Assembly: GCF_001443045.1 (NCBI RefSeq)
Contig: NZ_LKPJ01000015.1
Coordinates: forward strand, 152,396-216,395
Source: Burkholderia ambifaria
GTDB lineage: Bacteria; Pseudomonadota; Gammaproteobacteria; Burkholderiales; Burkholderiaceae
Direction of reading: 5' to 3'
Length of the DNA stretch: 64,000 nt
Made by a program: the position numbers and the translations under genes. Below are positions 36,401 through 44,555 of this stretch, piece after piece (position 1 is the first letter of the stretch; every line of letters starts with the position of its first letter). A model generated the notes under the pieces. That model made no database searches, was not told the DNA's origin, and was given only the letters and a program-made list of their open reading frames with translations.

Positions 36401-36458
36401 TCAACGGAATCGCGCGATTGATGCGGCCACCGGTGCCGAGGCGGTCTTTCTGGCTCAT
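33447..36458 (-). CDS. soxA: Sarcosine oxidase alpha subunit
   Basis: A 1003-aa subunit, the usual length. The N-terminal Fer2-like domain carries FQGDTLASALLANG, and the dinucleotide fold is DVLVVGGGPSGLAAAHAAAT with TGAHERPIVFGNNDLPG. The C-terminal half is a GcvT-type folate domain that accepts the methylene group. The holoenzyme oxidises sarcosine with THF and oxygen to glycine, 5,10-methylene-THF and peroxide. ATG at 36458 was chosen as it overlaps the soxD stop by 4 bp and starts the Fer2 region (MSQKDRLGTGGRINR). Confidence 0.95.
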   Translation of the reverse strand: MSQKDRLGTGGRINRAIPLTFTFNGRTYQGFQGDTLASALLANGVHFVARSFKYHRPRGIVTADVAEPNAVVQLETGPYTVPNARATEIELYQGLVATSVNAEPSLENDKYAINQKLSRFMPAGFYYKTFMWPRNMWPKYEEKIREAAGLGKAPEVLDADRYDKCYAHCDVLVVGGGPSGLAAAHAAATAGARVILVDDQRELGGSLLSCRAEIDAKPAQQWVEKIEAELRKLPDVTILSRSTAFGYQDHNLVTVTQRLTDHQPVSMRKGTRELLWKVRAKRVILATGAHERPIVFGNNDLPGVMLAGAVSTYIHRYGVLPGRDVVVFTNNDRAYQTALDLKACGAKVTVVDSRASSNGALPAAAKRQGVTVMSGAVVTAASGKWRVSSVDIASYSNGKTGSKMQSLSCDLVAMSGGFSPVLHLFAQSGGKACWNDEKACFLPGKPVQAEASVGAAAGEFGLARALRLALDAGAEAAKAAGYAAAKRPVAPQVAETVEGALQPLWLVGSREAAPRGPKQFVDFQNDVAAADILLAAREGFESVEHVKRYTAMGFGTDQGKLGNINGMAILAQALGKTIPETGTTTFRPNYTPVSFGTFAGRETGDFLDPIRKTAVHEWHVEHGAMFEDVGNWKRPWYFPKKGEDLHAAVKRECLAVRNSVGILDASTLGKIDIQGPDAVKLLNWMYTNPWNKLEIGKCRYGLMLDENGMVFDDGVTVRLADQHFMMTTTTGGAARVLTWLERWLQTEWPDMKVRLASVTDHWATFAVVGPKSRKVLQKVCQDIDFGNDAFPFMSYRNGTVAGAKARVMRISFSGELAYEVNVPANAGRAVWEALMAAGAEFDITPYGTETMHVLRAEKGYIIVGQDTDGSITPYDLGMGGVVAKSKDFLGKRSLSRSDTSKEGRKQFVGLLTEDEQFVLPEGAQIIAKDTQVSATDPTPMLGHVTSSYYSPILKRSIALAVVKGGLNKMGESVVIPLANGKRITAKISSPVFYDTEGVRQNVE

Positions 36459-36754
36459 TTGCTCGTGCCCTCTTCGTGTGCGTTGCCGGCAGCTGCGCCA
36501 CCGAACTTTTCGTAGCCCTTGATATCGTAGGTGACCGTGTCGCGCGTCACCTTGAACCAGCGGCGGCAGCCCTGCGTGTGCAGCCACTGCTCGCGATGGA
36601 TACCGCGCTTGTTCTCACGCATGAACACGTATTCGCCCCATTCGCGGTCGGTCATGTTCTCGTTTGCAACCGGACGCACGATGTCGGCTTCACCGCCGCA
36701 CGAGAATTCGGATTCGGCGCGCGGCCCGCACCACGGACATTCGATCAGCAACAT
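36455..36754 (-). CDS. soxD: Sarcosine oxidase delta subunit
   Basis: A 99-aa zinc-binding subunit: N-terminal LIECPWCGPRAESEFSCGGE with Cys ligands, then NKRGIHREQWLHTQGCRRWF. It joins alpha, beta and gamma into the tetramer. It lies between soxB (25 bp) and soxA (4-bp overlap), the standard soxBDAG order. Confidence 0.95.
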   Translation of the reverse strand: MLLIECPWCGPRAESEFSCGGEADIVRPVANENMTDREWGEYVFMRENKRGIHREQWLHTQGCRRWFKVTRDTVTYDIKGYEKFGGAAAGNAHEEGTSK

Positions 36755-36779
36755 GTTTCTTTCTCCAATGGTCGTCGGG

Positions 36780-38024
36780 TTAGTGCGCCACGGCGGCTGC
36801 GCCGTGCTCGTCGATCAGGTGACCCGTGTAGAAGCGGTCGAGCGCAAACGGCGCGTTCAGCGGATGCGGTTCGTCGCGGGCGATCGTGTGCGCGAACACC
36901 CAGCCCGAGCCCGGCGTCGCCTTGAAGCCGCCGGTACCCCAGCCGCAGTTGAAATAGAGGCCCTTCACGTCCGTCTTCGTGATGATCGGGCACGCGTCCG
37001 GCGACACGTCGACGATGCCGCCCCACTGGCGGTTCATCCGCACGCGCGAGAACACCGGGAACATCTCGACGATTGCCTGCAGCGTGCTTTCGATGACGTG
37101 GAAGCTGCCGCGCTGGCCGAAACCCGTGTACTGGTCGATACCCGCGCCGATCACGAGGTCGCCCTTGTCGGACTGGCTGATGTACGCGTGCACCGCGTTC
37201 GACATGATCACCGAGTTGACCACCGGCTTGATCGGCTCGGACACCAGCGCCTGCAGCGGGTGGCTTTCGATCGGCAGGCGCACGCCGGCCATGTCGGCGA
37301 GCGTCGTCGTGTTGCCTGCCGCCACCACCGCGACCTTCTTCGCCTTGATGAAGCCCTTCACCGTATCGACGCCGACCACCGCACCGCCTTCGCGGCGAAT
37401 GCCCGTCACCTGGCAGTTCTGGATGATGTCGACACCGGCGCGGTCCGCGCCGCGCGCGAAGCCCCAGGCCACCGCGTCGTGACGCGCGACACCCGCACGG
37501 CGCTGGATCGATGCGCCGAGCACCGGGTAGCGGCTGTTCAGGTTGATCGTCGGCTCGATTTCCTTGATCTGCGCGGGCGTCAGGAATTCGGCGTCGACGC
37601 CGTTCAGCCGGTTCGCGTTCACGCGACGCTCGGTGTCACGCACGTCCTGCAGCGTGTGCGCGAGGTTCATCACGCCGCGCTGGCTGAACATCACGTTGTA
37701 GTTGAGATCCTGCGACAGCCCTTCCCACAGCTTCATCGCCTTCTCGTACAGCGCGGCCGATTCGTCCCACAGGTAGTTCGAGCGCACGATCGTCGTGTTG
37801 CGCGCGGTGTTGCCGCCGCCGATCCAGCCCTTCTCGAGGATCGCGACGTTCGTGATCCCGTGTTCCTTCGCGAGATAGTAGGCGGTCGCGAGGCCGTGGC
37901 CGCCGCCGCCGACGATCACGACGTCGTATTCCTTCTTCGGTTCCGGGCTCTTCCACTGCTTTTCCCAGTTCTCGTGATACGAGAGGCCGTTGCGGAACAG
38001 GCTGAATATCGAGTAGCGGCTCAT
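36780..38024 (-). CDS. soxB: Sarcosine oxidase beta subunit
   Basis: The 414-aa catalytic flavoprotein. FAD binding: YDVVIVGGGGHGLATAYYLA; the covalent flavin-linking region lies near IQRRAGVARHDAVAWGFARG. The C-terminal GIVDVSPDACPIITKTDVKG and GWGTGGFKATPGSGWVFAH are family-typical. It oxidises sarcosine at FAD. First sox gene after sdaA, only 15 bp apart. Confidence 0.95.
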   Translation of the reverse strand: MSRYSIFSLFRNGLSYHENWEKQWKSPEPKKEYDVVIVGGGGHGLATAYYLAKEHGITNVAILEKGWIGGGNTARNTTIVRSNYLWDESAALYEKAMKLWEGLSQDLNYNVMFSQRGVMNLAHTLQDVRDTERRVNANRLNGVDAEFLTPAQIKEIEPTINLNSRYPVLGASIQRRAGVARHDAVAWGFARGADRAGVDIIQNCQVTGIRREGGAVVGVDTVKGFIKAKKVAVVAAGNTTTLADMAGVRLPIESHPLQALVSEPIKPVVNSVIMSNAVHAYISQSDKGDLVIGAGIDQYTGFGQRGSFHVIESTLQAIVEMFPVFSRVRMNRQWGGIVDVSPDACPIITKTDVKGLYFNCGWGTGGFKATPGSGWVFAHTIARDEPHPLNAPFALDRFYTGHLIDEHGAAAVAH

Positions 38025-38039
38025 GTTAGTGATCCTTCG

Positions 38040-39425
38040 TTAGCATTCGATGACGTTCACGGCGAGACCGCCGCGCGACGTTTCCTTGTATTTCGTCTTC
38101 ATGTCGGCACCCGTCTCGCGCATCGTCTTGATCACCGAATCAAGCGAGACGTAGTGCTGGCCGTTACCCTTGAGCGCCATCCGCGACGCGTTCAGCGCCT
38201 TGATCGCGCCCATCGCGTTGCGTTCGATGCACGGGATCTGCACGAGCCCGCCGACCGGGTCGCAGGTCATGCCGAGGTTGTGCTCCATGCCGATTTCTGC
38301 CGCGTTCTCGACCTGGTCGGGCGTGCCGCCCATCACCGCGGCGAGTGCGGCCGCGGCCATCGAGCACGCGACGCCCACTTCGCCCTGGCAACCGACTTCC
38401 GCACCGGAAATCGATGCGGTTTCCTTGTAGATGATCCCGATCGCCGCGGCCGTCAGCAGGAATTCGACGATGCCGGCTTCGTTCGAGCCCGGCACGAATT
38501 TCACGTAGTAGTGCAGCACCGCGGGAATCACACCGGCCGCGCCGTTGGTGGGCGCGGTGACGACCCGGCCGCCCGCCGCGTTTTCCTCGTTGACGGCCAT
38601 TGCATACAGGTTGACCCAGTCGAGCATCGACAGCGGATCGCGCAGCGACTCCTCCGAACGCTCACGCAGGCGCCCGTTCAGTTCGGCCGCGCGGCGCTTC
38701 ACGCGCATCGGGCCCGGCAGGTCGCCCTCGACCTTGCAGCCGCGCTCGACGCACGCGGCCATCGTGCGCCAAATTGCGAGCAGCCCGGCGCGCACTTCGT
38801 CCTCGGGGCGCAGCGTGCATTCGTTGCGCAGCATCAGCTCGGCGATCGACAGCCCGTGTTCGCGGCACTGGCGCATCAGGTCGTCGCCGGTACGGAACGG
38901 ATACGGCACTTCGGCCGCGGCGCGCACGCCGTTCACGCGATCGCCATCGCGATTCACGACGAAGCCGCCGCCGATCGAGTAATACTCTTTCTCGACGAGC
39001 AACTGGCCGTGCTCGTCGAACGCCTGGAAGCGCATCCCGTTCGGGTGCACGATGCTCGTGCCGCTCATCAGCTTGCGATAGAAGCCGATGTTCTCCTTCT
39101 CGTCGAAGCGGATCGTCTGCTTGCCGAGCAGCGACAGCGACTTCTCCGCGCGGATCTCGGCGAGCCGCGGCTCAATCAGGTCCGGATCGATCGTATCCGG
39201 CAGGTGGCCTTCGAGGCCGAGCAGCACCGCCTTGTCGGTGCCGTGGCCCTTGCCCGTTGCACCGAGCGAGCCGTATAGTTCGACCCGCACACGGCGCACG
39301 AAGCCGAGCAGGTTCGCGTCCTCGATATGCGACGCGAAGCGGCAAGCGGCAATCATCGGGCCGACCGTGTGCGAACTGGACGGGCCGATGCCGATCTTGA
39401 ACAGGTCGAACGCGCTGACGTTCAT
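38040..39425 (-). CDS. sdaA: L-serine ammonia-lyase (single-chain, Fe-S)
   Basis: A 461-aa iron-sulfur L-serine dehydratase converting serine to pyruvate and ammonia. The N-terminus has KIGIGPSSSHTVGPMIAA; cluster-type Cys residues occur in GAEVGCQGEVGVACSMAAAA and GMTCDPVGGLVQIPCIERNA. It leads the minus-strand operon sdaA-soxBDAG-folB-like. Its job fits: glycine and methylene-THF from sarcosine are joined to serine by GlyA, and SdaA sends it to pyruvate. GAGGAAG precedes the ATG. Confidence 0.95.
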   Translation of the reverse strand: MNVSAFDLFKIGIGPSSSHTVGPMIAACRFASHIEDANLLGFVRRVRVELYGSLGATGKGHGTDKAVLLGLEGHLPDTIDPDLIEPRLAEIRAEKSLSLLGKQTIRFDEKENIGFYRKLMSGTSIVHPNGMRFQAFDEHGQLLVEKEYYSIGGGFVVNRDGDRVNGVRAAAEVPYPFRTGDDLMRQCREHGLSIAELMLRNECTLRPEDEVRAGLLAIWRTMAACVERGCKVEGDLPGPMRVKRRAAELNGRLRERSEESLRDPLSMLDWVNLYAMAVNEENAAGGRVVTAPTNGAAGVIPAVLHYYVKFVPGSNEAGIVEFLLTAAAIGIIYKETASISGAEVGCQGEVGVACSMAAAALAAVMGGTPDQVENAAEIGMEHNLGMTCDPVGGLVQIPCIERNAMGAIKALNASRMALKGNGQHYVSLDSVIKTMRETGADMKTKYKETSRGGLAVNVIEC

Positions 39426-39644
39426 CTGGCTTCCTCTGGGTGGACGTACGTGAAATGTCGTTGGCATCAGTACATCAAAGCGTAAAATTGGCCGATAGAA
39501 CAAAAACGGCATCGGCGTGGGATACCGGCGCCAAGCCCCGCGCAGGACGGTCCGAAAGTGCGCTTTGGCGATGGTTGGCGACGCAAAAGCACAAGTCGGC
39601 CGGCGCCTGTGCCGCCCGGCAGACCTCCCCGCAAACAGTGTGAA

Positions 39645-40595
39645 ATGAGTGAGACCCGCCTTCCCGGCGTGACGAGATTGACCGCGATGACACCCGACGT
39701 ACCCGCTTCCCCCCTCGCCGAACCGGCGCCGCAGCGCATCCGCTTCGGCATCGTGCTGCTGCCGAACTTCACGCTCACGGCCTTCTCGGGGTTCGTCGAC
39801 ATGCTGCGGCTGTCGGCCGACGACGGCGACTACAGCAAGCCGGTGCGCTGCGCGTGGAGCGTGATCGGCGAGACGCTGGCGCCGGTGCGCGCGAGCTGCG
39901 GGATCCAGATCACGCCGTGGGAAACCTTCGAGAACGCCGAGCCGTTCGACTACGTCGTCGTGGTTGGCGGGCTGCTGCATTCGGGGCCGCAAGCCGGCCC
40001 CGAAACGCTCGAGTTCATTCGCCGCGCGGGGGCGGGCGGCGCGACGGTCGTCGGGATCTGCACGGGCGTGTTTACGCTGATGCGCGCGAACGTGCTCGAC
40101 GGCTACCGCACCTGCGTGAGCTGGTTCCACTACTGGGATTTCATCGAACGCTTCCCGCGCGCCGATCCGGACCTGCTGATCGCCGACCGCCTGTTCGTGA
40201 TCGACCGGCGCCGCATCACCTGCTCGGGCGGCCGCGCATCGATCGATGTCGCCGCCGCGATCCTGCTGCGCCATTTCGACCATGCGACCGTCCAGAAGGC
40301 GTTGCGCATCCTGCTCGTCGGCGAGATGCAGAAAGGCAATGCGCCGCAGCCGCATCCGCCCGGTCTCGAGCCGGCCACGCACCCGAAGGTCAAGCGCGCG
40401 AGTTCCGACCGCACCGTCGCCGATATCGCGTCGAGCTGCGGGTTCGCCGACGCGTCGCACCTCGGCCGCGAATTCCGCAAGCAGTTCGGCGTGCCGCCGG
40501 CGACCTATCGCGAGCGCGGTGGGGAGGTCGCGGAAGCCGACGTGCCGGCCGCGGCCGATCCCGATCCGGATCCCGTCGAAGACATCGCCGACTGA
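39645..40595 (+). CDS. GlxA-family (GATase1-like) AraC regulator, apparently missing its first HTH
   Basis: A 316-aa protein divergent from the sdaA-sox operon. Residues about 32-200 form the DJ-1/PfpI-like sensor domain (FGIVLLPNFTLTAFSGFVDM, VGICTGVFTLMRANVLDGYR, ITCSGGRASIDVAAAILLRH). Family members such as SouR sense sarcosine or related amines and activate this pathway. The C-terminal DNA-binding part contains only the second AraC helix-turn-helix (RTVADIASSCGFADASHLGR, FGVPPATYRE). The normal first HTH should lie where HPKVKRA joins directly to SSDRT (about 40400), so about 45 residues seem lost in frame. Function of this allele is doubtful. The start at 39645 was chosen; ATG at 39687 is also possible. 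Confidence 0.85.
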   Translation: MSETRLPGVTRLTAMTPDVPASPLAEPAPQRIRFGIVLLPNFTLTAFSGFVDMLRLSADDGDYSKPVRCAWSVIGETLAPVRASCGIQITPWETFENAEPFDYVVVVGGLLHSGPQAGPETLEFIRRAGAGGATVVGICTGVFTLMRANVLDGYRTCVSWFHYWDFIERFPRADPDLLIADRLFVIDRRRITCSGGRASIDVAAAILLRHFDHATVQKALRILLVGEMQKGNAPQPHPPGLEPATHPKVKRASSDRTVADIASSCGFADASHLGREFRKQFGVPPATYRERGGEVAEADVPAAADPDPDPVEDIAD

Positions 40596-40762
40596 CAATC
40601 GCGCGCCGCCGCCGGCGCGCATCTCCCCCTTGGACCGCGCATCGAATCGCACACGATCGCCGCCTGTTCGCCCCATTTGGAACCGGTTCCAATCAACTTG
40701 ACCGACGTTGCGCCCCGTTAATCGAGGGTTATCCCGGATGCTGACGTCCGCTCAAATTTGTA

Positions 40763-40776
40763 TGATGACCACATCA
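40763..40776. promoter_or_regulatory. Probable GntR/FadR-type operator
   Basis: TGATG-ACCA-CATCA, a perfect 5-bp-arm inverted repeat 20 bp before the ATG of the FadR-subfamily regulator gene and within its likely promoter. Short palindromes of this size are usual for this regulator class. Autoregulation is inferred. Confidence 0.5.
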
Positions 40777-40795
40777 CCTTACAAACTAGAGCGCC

Positions 40796-41500
40796 ATGTT
40801 CGAGAAAATTCCCGCCCGTGCGATGAGCGACCACGTCGCGCAGCAGTTGCTCAAGCAGATCGAAGTCGGCAGTTTCTCGGCCACCGGCAAGCTGCCGACG
40901 GAAGCCGTGCTTGCGCAGGAATTCGGCGTGAGCCGCACCGTGATCCGCGAGGCGATCTCGCGCTTGAAGAACGAAGGCGTGGTCGAGCCGCGCCAGGGCA
41001 GCGGCGTGTACGTGAACCAGCACGGCGCGATCCGGCCGCTGCGGATCGACTACGCGGAAGCCGTCGAGGCGAGCTCGCTGCCGCACCTGCTCGCGGTGCG
41101 CCGCGCGATCGAGGCTGAAGTCGCGGCCGAAGCCGCGCTGCATCACACGGACGACGACATGGCCGACATCGACGACGCGCTGCGCAGGATCGACGATGCC
41201 GTGGCTGAAGGGCGCGACGGCGTCGCTGAAGACGTCGCGTTCCACCGCACGATCGCGGCCGTCACCGGCAACCCGTATTTCCTGAAGACGCTGCAGTTCC
41301 TGAACCAGTACCTCGAGGCCGGCGTGAAGGTCACGCGACGCAACGAAGCGACGCGCGAGGATTTCTCGCGGCAGGTGCGCGAGGAACACGCGGCGATCAC
41401 CGACGCGATCCGCGCGCGCGACCCGATGGCGGCACGCAATGCCGCGCGCACCCACATGTACAACGCCGCCCGCCGTCTCGCGGAAGCCGGCATCTGCTGA
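40796..41500 (+). CDS. FadR-subfamily GntR regulator of the tetronate operon
   Basis: A 234-aa regulator. N-terminal winged HTH: LPTEAVLAQEFGVSRTVIRE and ISRLKNEGVVEPRQGSG. C-terminal FCD all-helical sensor domain with metal ligands (EDVAFHRTIAAVTGN, REEHAAITDAIRARD, ARTHMYNAARR). It is 76 bp before ltnD on the same strand and probably represses the operon until a tetronate or intermediate binds. Confidence 0.92.
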   Translation: MFEKIPARAMSDHVAQQLLKQIEVGSFSATGKLPTEAVLAQEFGVSRTVIREAISRLKNEGVVEPRQGSGVYVNQHGAIRPLRIDYAEAVEASSLPHLLAVRRAIEAEVAAEAALHHTDDDMADIDDALRRIDDAVAEGRDGVAEDVAFHRTIAAVTGNPYFLKTLQFLNQYLEAGVKVTRRNEATREDFSRQVREEHAAITDAIRARDPMAARNAARTHMYNAARRLAEAGIC

Positions 41501-41576
41501 TTGCTGAATGCGGCGGCGCGGGCTGATCCGGCGCCGTCGTTATCCCGAACCTCTCCCGAATCGATCAAGGTTGACC

Positions 41577-42467
41577 ATGTCACGAAATGTTGGAGTCATC
41601 GGCCTCGGCGCGATGGGCCTCGGCGTCGCCCGCTCGCTGCTGCGCGCGGGGTTCCGCGTGCACGCATGCGACGTGCGCGACACCGTGCTGCAGGCGTTCG
41701 CGGCCGAAGGCGGCGTGGCCTGCGCGAGCCCGGCCGAACTAGGCGCGCAGTGCGACGTCGTCGTCACGCTCGTCGTCAATGCCGCACAGACTGAAACGGT
41801 GCTGTTCGGCGAGCACGGCGCGGTTGCGTCGATGAAGCCGGGCGGCGTCGTGATCGCGAGCGCGACCGTCGCGCCCGACTTCGCGGTCGCACTCGGCGCG
41901 CGCATCGAGGCCGCGGGCCTGCAGATGCTCGACGCGCCGGTGTCCGGCGGCGCCGCACGCGCGGCGTCGGGCGAGATGACGATGATGACGTCGGGCCCCG
42001 CCGCCGCGTATGCCGGCTGCGACGACGTGCTCGCCGCGATCGCCGGCAAGGTCTATCGCCTCGGCGATACGCACGGCATCGGCTCGAAAGTGAAGATCAT
42101 CAACCAGCTGCTGGCCGGCGTGCATATCGCGGCGGCCGCCGAGGCGATGGCGCTCGGCCTGCGCGAAGGCGTCGATGCCGACGCGCTGTACGACGTGATC
42201 ACGCACAGTGCCGGCAACTCATGGATGTTCGAGAACCGCGTGCCGCACATCCTGAACGGCGATTACACGCCGCTGTCGGCTGTCGACATCTTCGTGAAGG
42301 ATCTCGGCCTCGTGCTCGATACCGCGCGCCGCAGCAAGTTCCCGCTGCCGCTGTCGGCCACCGCGCACCAGATGTTCATGAGCGCATCGAGCGCCGGCCA
42401 CGGCGGCGAGGACGATTCCGCCGTGATCAAGACTTTCCCCGGCATCACGCTGCCGCCCGCCCGCTGA
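41577..42467 (+). CDS. ltnD: L-threonate dehydrogenase (beta-hydroxyacid dehydrogenase family)
   Basis: A 296-aa NAD-dependent enzyme of the 3-hydroxyisobutyrate dehydrogenase superfamily: Rossmann motif VGVIGLGAMGLGVARSLLRA, substrate signature DAPVSGGAARAASGEMTMMT and catalytic-Lys region GSKVKIINQLLAGVHIAAAA. In the otn context this family is LtnD, oxidising L-threonate to 2-oxo-tetronate. It is the first enzyme gene of the operon, 19 bp before otnK. Confidence 0.9.
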   Translation: MSRNVGVIGLGAMGLGVARSLLRAGFRVHACDVRDTVLQAFAAEGGVACASPAELGAQCDVVVTLVVNAAQTETVLFGEHGAVASMKPGGVVIASATVAPDFAVALGARIEAAGLQMLDAPVSGGAARAASGEMTMMTSGPAAAYAGCDDVLAAIAGKVYRLGDTHGIGSKVKIINQLLAGVHIAAAAEAMALGLREGVDADALYDVITHSAGNSWMFENRVPHILNGDYTPLSAVDIFVKDLGLVLDTARRSKFPLPLSATAHQMFMSASSAGHGGEDDSAVIKTFPGITLPPAR

Positions 42468-42486
42468 TTCGAACGACGTTCCCGCC

Positions 42487-43782
42487 ATGACCGCTTCCGC
42501 TTCCCGTCCCCTGCTCGGCTGCATCGCCGACGATTTCACCGGCGCGACCGACCTCGCGAACATGCTCGTCAAGAGCGGCATGCGCACCGTGCAGACGATC
42601 GGCGTGCCTGCCGGCGGCACCGCAGACACCATGGTCGACGCCGACGCGATCGTCGTCGCGCTGAAGTCGCGCACGATTCCCGCCGCCGACGCCGTTGCGC
42701 AATCGCTCGCCGCTTACGAATGGCTGCGCGCGCAGGGCTGCCGGCAATTCTTCTTCAAGTATTGCTCGACGTTCGACTCGACCGACGCGGGCAACATCGG
42801 GCCCGTCGCCGACGCGCTGCTCGATGCGGCTGGCGGCGGCTTCGCGATCGCGTGCCCGGCCTTCCCCGAGAACGGCCGCACGATCTTCCGCGGCCACCTG
42901 TTCGTCGGCGACGTGCTGCTGAACGAATCGGGGATGGAGAACCATCCGCTCACGCCGATGAAGGACGCGAACCTCGTGCGCGTGCTGCAGCGGCAGACGA
43001 CGTCGCAGGTCGGCCTGATCCGCTACGACACGATCGCGCAGGGCGCGGCCGCCGTGCGTGCGCGCATCGACGCGCTGCGCGCGAACGGCGCGCGCTTCGC
43101 GATCGCCGACGCATTGTCCGATCACGACCTGCACGTACTGGGCGAAGCGTGCGCGAACCTGCCGCTCGTCACGGGCGGCTCGGGCGTCGCGCTCGGCCTG
43201 CCGGAGAATTTCCGCCGCGCGGGGCTGCTGTCCGCGCGCGACAACGCGGCATCGCTGCCGCGCATCGACGGGTTGTCGGCGGTGCTCGCCGGCAGCGCGT
43301 CGAAAGCGACCAACGCACAGGTCGCCGCGTGGTGCGCAAGCCGTCCGAGCTTCCGGATCGATCCGCTCGCGGCAGCGCGCGGCGAACCTGTCGTCGACGC
43401 AGCGCTCGCGTTCGCACGCTCGCACCTGCCGCAACCGGTGCTGATCTATGCAACCGCGACGCCCGACGAAGTGAAGGCCGTCCAGCAGGCGCTCGGCGTG
43501 GAAGCGGCCGGCCATCTCGTCGAAAGCACGCTCGCGGCGATCGCCCGCGGCCTGCGCGAGTTCGGCGTGCGCAAGTTCGTCGTCGCCGGCGGCGAGACGT
43601 CCGGCGCGGTCGTGCAGGCGCTCGACGTGAAGTCGCTGCAGATCGGCGCACAGATCGATCCGGGCGTGCCGGCCACCGCCACCATCGACGCGCCGCCGCT
43701 CGGCCTCGCGCTGAAATCCGGCAACTTCGGCACGGTGGACTTTTTCGACAAGGCGCTGCGCGCACTCGACGGAGCCGCATGA
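42487..43782 (+). CDS. otnK: 3-oxo-tetronate kinase
   Basis: A 431-aa four-carbon acid sugar kinase (former DUF1537). The N-terminal signature LGCIADDFTGATDLANMLVK binds the sugar acid; the C-terminal domain has AGGETSGAVVQALDVKSLQI and LALKSGNFGTVDFF for ATP. It phosphorylates 3-oxo-tetronate. It overlaps otnC by 4 bp. Confidence 0.93.
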   Translation: MTASASRPLLGCIADDFTGATDLANMLVKSGMRTVQTIGVPAGGTADTMVDADAIVVALKSRTIPAADAVAQSLAAYEWLRAQGCRQFFFKYCSTFDSTDAGNIGPVADALLDAAGGGFAIACPAFPENGRTIFRGHLFVGDVLLNESGMENHPLTPMKDANLVRVLQRQTTSQVGLIRYDTIAQGAAAVRARIDALRANGARFAIADALSDHDLHVLGEACANLPLVTGGSGVALGLPENFRRAGLLSARDNAASLPRIDGLSAVLAGSASKATNAQVAAWCASRPSFRIDPLAAARGEPVVDAALAFARSHLPQPVLIYATATPDEVKAVQQALGVEAAGHLVESTLAAIARGLREFGVRKFVVAGGETSGAVVQALDVKSLQIGAQIDPGVPATATIDAPPLGLALKSGNFGTVDFFDKALRALDGAA

Positions 43783-44420
43783 TGAGCGACGAAGCGAAAC
43801 TGCGCGAAGAGATCTGCGTCGTCGGCGCGAGCCTGTATGCGCGCGGCCACGCAGTCGGCAGCGCCGGCAACATCAGCGCGCGGCTTGCCGACGGCTGGCT
43901 GATCACGCCGACCGATGCGTGCCTCGGCCGCCTCGACCCGAACGACATCGCGAAGGTCGGGCTCGACGGCCAGCCGGTATCGGGCGGCAAGCCGTCGAAG
44001 ACGCTCGCGCTGCATCGCGGGATCTACGCGCGCAACACCGAGACCAACGGAATCGTCCATACGCATTCGACGCACCTCGTCGCGCTGACGCTCGCAGGCG
44101 TGTGGCGCGACACCGACGTGCTGCCGCCGATCACGCCGTACTACGTGATGAAGGTCGGCCACATTCCGTTGATCCGCTATCGCCGCCCCGGCGACCCGGC
44201 CGTCGCGGCCGAAGTCGCGGCGCTCGCCGACCAGGTGCGCGGCGTGCTGCTCGACCGCCTCGGCCCGGTGATGTGGGGCCCGTCGGTGTCGCACGCGTCG
44301 TATGCGCTCGAGGAGCTCGAGGAAACCGCGCGACTGTGGCTGATGACGAACCCGAAGCCCGAACCGCTGTCCGACGCGGCGCTCGACGCGCTGCGCCAGG
44401 CCTTCGGCGCACGCTGGTAA
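43779..44420 (+). CDS. otnC: 3-oxo-tetronate 4-phosphate decarboxylase
   Basis: A class-II aldolase-family protein of 213 aa. GSAGNISARLADGW binds phosphate; HTHSTHLVALTL supplies metal-binding His residues, with another in KVGHIPLIRY. It decarboxylates 3-oxo-tetronate 4-phosphate to dihydroxyacetone phosphate. Two consecutive ATGs overlap the otnK stop; the second (43782) has the better GGAG spacing. Confidence 0.92.
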   Translation: MMSDEAKLREEICVVGASLYARGHAVGSAGNISARLADGWLITPTDACLGRLDPNDIAKVGLDGQPVSGGKPSKTLALHRGIYARNTETNGIVHTHSTHLVALTLAGVWRDTDVLPPITPYYVMKVGHIPLIRYRRPGDPAVAAEVAALADQVRGVLLDRLGPVMWGPSVSHASYALEELEETARLWLMTNPKPEPLSDAALDALRQAFGARW

Positions 44421-44555
44421 CGCAACGCGTCGCGCACGAATCAAGCAGGACTGCAAACCGATTCCCATACCCGCCGTGTGCGCGGGTCTTTCCGTCAGCA
44501 CACACACGATCCGGCGGCGTACGCGCCGCCGGCACACAATATCCTGGAGACGACG

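Noticed and set aside
33219..36515. A very long open frame (over 1000 codons) on the plus strand, antisense to soxA/soxG
   Set aside because: Its translation is Arg/His/Asp-rich without domain patterns; it is the usual antisense shadow of a high-GC gene, and soxG/soxA on the other strand match known families over their full lengths.
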